Below are positions 59,651 to 64,000 of a stretch of 64,000 nt of DNA, one piece after another. The notes below the pieces were generated by a model, which saw nothing but the letters and a program-made list of their open reading frames with translations, was not told where the DNA came from and searched no databases. Source of the stretch: Owenia fusiformis (Eukaryota; Annelida; Polychaeta; Sabellida; Oweniidae). Each line of letters begins with the position of its first letter. Position 1 is the stretch's first letter. The stretch is taken from positions 28,261,915-28,325,914 of the forward strand of contig CAIIXF020000001.1 of NCBI GenBank assembly GCA_903813345.2, written 5' to 3'. Position numbers and translations under genes: made by a program.

Positions 59651-60984
59651 GCAACAAATAAATTGAAAAGATGAGAGAAACGTTTCACTGCATGTAACAG
59701 CATGATGGAGACTAGTAGATCTGGCTTCTATTATCAAGTGGACAGACATAAGCACAGCTCATCATGATCTGCTTAGAACAACATACAGACAAATACTAAT
59801 GCACAGGAAACACCAGTAATCAATTTGCAATTGAAGATCTTTGTCTGATAAACAACCTCTTAGTCTGTCAGGTGTATGGTATCTCTAAGATCATACATAG
59901 CATATGGGATTTACCAATCTACTGTTATTTTTGTTTATTGGATGGAATTTTATTTCTCTAAATACACCTTGTAATGCATTAGCTCATGTCTGATCAATTG
60001 CAACTTTTCACAGAAAATCCAATTTTAAGGATTCAACATACAGACATATGTAAAAGGTAGTTTTATTGAGTGATTGGAATTTGGGCAGATAATAAAACAC
60101 ATTTTCTGATATTATATATTCCTTTATAGTATAAGATAATTTCTTTGTACAAATTTAATTATGGTATGTAAATATTCAGAAACTTATATTTGTATACTAC
60201 ATGATTTTTGTTCAAATAAACTGATATTGGATATTATAAGAAAAAAGTTGTTTCATTTTGTTGAGAGTGACAACAAATTGTTCAATGAGCTCAACATGAT
60301 AACAGGCACTGAAGTGTGAAAAAATGTGAGGAAAACAAATAACTGGATTTACAGTACCTATTGACTGATCCTGATTGAAGATGTACAGTCTCTGATTCTG
60401 GCAGAGTCAGATCTGGATCTTCACTAAGAAGAAACATGCTCCAGGCCTTATAGTTGAATGTCTTCCAAAATCAATATAAAGGGAGATGGATATACCCAAC
60501 TGGAAGTTACAAGTCTGGAAAAACCAACTCCACAAATTTTTAGGCTATTTATTGCGTAAAACTCAATCCGAATAGATTCTCACTTTTTTCAATTCAATTT
60601 TTATATGAATCAAGCTGTGTCTGATTTCCCTTGGTTTGTTAAGAGAAAAGGGGTACTCTTCCAACTTTAAGCATCATGAATTGTTTTGTTAGAGTCATCA
60701 ATCACCAATAAGCCAGATCAGTGGTAGATTGATAGATATGCAAGTTTTTCTCGGAAAAGTTTCTGCTCTGAAGATTACTCAGTCTTAAAGGAAGGAGGGA
60801 ACATGTTGACTTTGAACACACTTAGCTTCATTCATGTCATAAGCAGCGTTAAAATTCTTGGATACATTATTGATCAGTCATAATTCTGGGCCATGCATTT
60901 CAAAGCTTCATTCACTTGTTTGCTCCAATATGAGCAGTTGTAAAAACTGTACTCCTTGGTACAATATTATAGAAATATATGTGA

Positions 60985-61070
60985 CTGGCACTCAGCATCT
61001 GTGACAAATTGTTACACTATTTGAATGAGCATACCAGTTGGTGCCATTTTGTCATGTTATGCCTTGTTTT
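60985..61070 (+). repeat. Dispersed repeat, copy 8 (diverged)
   Basis: GGCACTCAGCATCTGTGACA, AATTGTTACAC and the tail GTGCCATTTTGTCATGTTAT followed by GCCTTGTTTT match the right half of the family. A 30-bp direct duplication of the tail follows at 61052-61111. Confidence 0.55.
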
Positions 61071-61111
61071 AATTTGTTTTATCATGTTATGCCTTGTTTT
61101 AATTTGTTTTA
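61052..61111 (+). repeat. 30-bp tandem duplication
   Basis: Two identical units, TCATGTTATGCCTTGTTTTA-ATTTGTTTTA, lie at the right end of dispersed repeat copy 8. Confidence 0.9.
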
Positions 61112-64000
61112 TTATGGTCCTATACCCAATACTGTGATCAGTGTTGCATAAAATGCTGTAATAAAACATGTAGAATATACAGCTGTATGTTAAATAAATC
61201 AGTTTTTAATAATAACCAAGAGGGAACAGATTTTAAACTGACTGATGGAGGGCTAGGTGACTATGTTCCAAGTGAATTCTATATTATATGGGATAAGTAA
61301 CCATGGCAGCATTATACGCTTAAATGGAAATAATTAAACATCAAGAGACAATGTTCGGGTCAACATCACGGAAAGTAATATCTGAATGCCCCTAATACTA
61401 ATCATACATCAACACTTATGTATACTGAATTAGTCGCAAGTGAAGATATTGGATGCAGCATTAACTTTAGCTTGACAAGCAGATTCAATTATGGTAATGT
61501 GACCGGAACATTTAAATCATTTCTCCATGGATAAGCCTGGTCAAATCTAATATAGAGCTATGGCAGGAATATTCTCCACTCATTACTTTATGCATTTTGA
61601 ACATCAGATATGTATGCCATTGCCTTTTTATGATTCTTCACATGTCCAACCAATATTTTATTCATTTTTTCTTAATCTCCGATTCAGCCCTAGATTATCC
61701 CATTTTAAATAACGTAACAGCCTGTATTTTGCCCCATCAATAGACATGATAGAGTATAACATATATTTTCTGTAGTCGAAATATTACAACATAAAAATCA
61801 CTGACCTAGTAAAAACCCAAAGTTTTTAAAGGCAATAATTCACATACTTGGCAAACAATGTTTAGTAAGATGGTACTCAAAAATAATTTCATACTTTTCA
61901 AAGACAGGTTCATATCATTCTATTGATGGTACAAGTTACAGGCCTGTGTTTTATCAATTTTAGATTATTCGAGGATCAGCATTGTCACAAGATTTCACTT
62001 CAATATGCTAGACAATAATGAAGTTTTTCAGTTAAGTTTGCAAAATCCCAAGGTTTCTTCTGTGTGGGCACTAGTTACTTTTAAATAAGTCAAAGTAACA
62101 AAATGGAGGACCTGCCTGTATTCGAATTTGTAAGACTTTTGTTTTGAAAGTCCTATATATTATACAAGTCAAGTTACAGATTGTAATTTGCCTCTTTAGT
62201 CTAGTTTTAGAGACATGGTTGATAATTTGATTTTAAAGCCTACTAGACCTGGGGCCTAAAACTAGGTTTAAATCGAAAAAAACACGAAAATCTTACCCAA
62301 CTCAAACTTAGGCAGTTCCTCCGATTTGTTACTTTGATGTTACATCAATGTAACTTCTAGTTGGAGAATGGTGCCATTGATAATGTTAATGAAATAAATC
62401 AAAATTAAATATTAGGATTGATTGCTCCATAAATTGACAAAGTTGGTGATCTTCCTTTGGTTAATATTCCAACTCTCAGTCATGTCAGTATTTGTATGAA
62501 TGATTAAGGAAAACCATGAAGTTACTTTGTAACACAATTTATTGTATATTTTCTTTGACAATTTAAAAACTTTTAATACAAATAGTACGGCAATTACAAC
62601 CAAACTACATACAGACACAACAATGAACAGCCTGCTGTTTTCTCATCCCTACATGGATTTCTAGAACATCTCTCGGTCTCACTTCTCCAAGAGAGGGGAC
62701 TGAACCTGCTGAACACATCATAGTAGGGTACACTGAGGCAGATGGACACAAAGTCCATGTGTTATACTCATGTAAACATGTACTTTAATTTTTGAGTTCA
62801 AACCAAATATATGACAAAATTGTATCATTTACAGAACGTACATTTACAGAACAAGTTAGTTTTGTCATTTATTTAGTCTATTGATGCTATGAATGAGATT
62901 GCTACGATGTGTCCACTTTGACGTGTCCATTATGATGTGTCCAGTAGGGTTCAACAATATATCGCATCTGGTGGGTCAAGGCTCGGGGGGTGGGAGGATG
63001 AGAGGCAAAGTGACACATCTTTCACATCCACAGATTTGAACACGTTAATTCATTGTAGAGTCAAATAGGATATTTGAATTTCTCCATTGATTTTAGTAAT
63101 ACTGTCATACTTGTACAATTAGTAAGATCACAGATATCAATTATGAAGCTACACTGACTAGGTCTACATGCATGCACATACTGAGCAAACTGCATATATA
63201 TGCACAATCAAGATCACATATTTCATTGAGCACTGCCTAGTTATGTCACGCTTGCACCCCCCTCCCCACCACCCACCAAGCCTCCAATCATCAAGAGACC
63301 CACAGCCACAGACTGCTGTTGTGTGAGCTAGGCTCTCATGTAGACTGGTTCCAAATCGCACCAAAGGGGTTGTAAAATGACAGCTTTCTCAGATGTGAGG
63401 TGAGATTCAAAATTCTCCAACTTTCAAGATTTATCAAGAGCCCTACAAAGCACATCCTTGCAGAGCAGACATTCAAAATTTCTTCAAAAATTCATAAATA
63501 TCAAGAAGCAGTTTGCATATTGCTTTTAATATGATACAAACCACTGATATGAACATATCAACATTGTGCACTTGGCTTTGAACTGTTACTTAACACTTGA
63601 AATTTTGGGTTGCTTGCTTTATCAAGGATTTGCTTTTTAGGACTTGCTCCAAAAATCTGTCTAAAACTCAACACAGACTTTTTCATACTGGACATAAAGC
63701 AATAAGAAACAGGAAGAATTATATAACAACTAGTCGAAGAGGATAATATTGGAATGCTCTAAAAGACTAGTTTAAAACAACAAACTCTTAATAATATGTA
63801 CCCTAGGTTCAATCAGGCCTCGTTTATATTCAATTACAAAATTGAATATTTTCATTCCATTACCTTTGGTAAGTTTTAGCATAAACATCTAGGTTTAAAA
63901 TTGCACCAGTGTATGACAAGATAAAATTGCACGGTCCATGTGTGTGTGGAAGTCTATGTACAAAAGACAAGAGTCTACCTATCTAGAGTGCAGTATTGAA

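Larger units (their letters stand above)
59651..64000. other. No gene seen; window ends in non-coding sequence
   Basis: No spliced or unspliced coding frame is convincing. From about 62600 to 63450 GC content rises slightly (with a C-rich tract at 63256-63280), which could be the UTR of a neighbouring gene beyond the window, but nothing decides it. Confidence 0.45.

Noticed and set aside
62640-63400. Exons of a further gene at the right edge
   Set aside because: Slightly higher GC content, but no frame with splice sites and no recognisable peptide; left as unassigned.

Overview
This window is AT-rich, intron-bearing eukaryotic nuclear DNA, not bacterial or viral. GT-AG introns, long gene-free stretches, many minisatellites and short inverted-repeat DNA elements point to an invertebrate animal. 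A bivalve mollusc or related lophotrochozoan is my best guess, because one element class has the architecture of the oyster 'pearl'/Helentron-associated elements. I could run no database search, so the organism is an inference.

Only one protein-coding gene is supported. Five phase-consistent plus-strand exons between 1762 and 4986 encode the last ~465 residues of an acidic, low-complexity protein. Its C-terminus (LELEMRARAIKA core) resembles the C-terminus of CAAP1, caspase activity and apoptosis inhibitor 1. The N-terminal exons must lie upstream of the window. Its introns carry a 15-copy 45-bp minisatellite and a 190-bp mariner-type inverted-repeat element. A poly(A) signal sits at 5582.

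The remaining ~58 kb has no convincing gene. It is a mosaic of repeats: (i) a ~100-120 bp family seen eight times (about 521, 1848, 8094, 9820, 20990, 32098, 42009, 60985), every copy in the same orientation; (ii) elements ending in CAGTAAAACC, TA-flanked in the best copies, at 17647, 20124, 28441, 44176 and 52407; (iii) a giant imperfect palindrome at 12210-12940 followed by a second 537-bp foldback at 13033-13569; (iv) a degenerate array at 13.7-15.6 kb; (v) two 'TCCCACCGAAC' elements in opposite orientation at 30653-31837 and 53026-54471, the first split by a 447-bp hAT-type element with an exact 8-bp target duplication, the second filled by nine ~146-bp repeats; (vi) a three-copy ~400-bp family at 26374, 56915 and 57355; (vii) further short inverted-repeat elements at 30351, 34545, 50351, 51267 and 58045; (viii) minisatellites at 22395, 26850, 33017, 39236, 40655, 43430 and 54478.

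I found no previously undescribed multi-gene system. The most rewarding structures are the paired large palindromes, the nested hAT-in-Helentron-like insertion, the one-orientation dispersed family and the intronic minisatellite next to a splice acceptor. An RFX-type X-box palindrome at 45890 is a possible isolated regulatory site.
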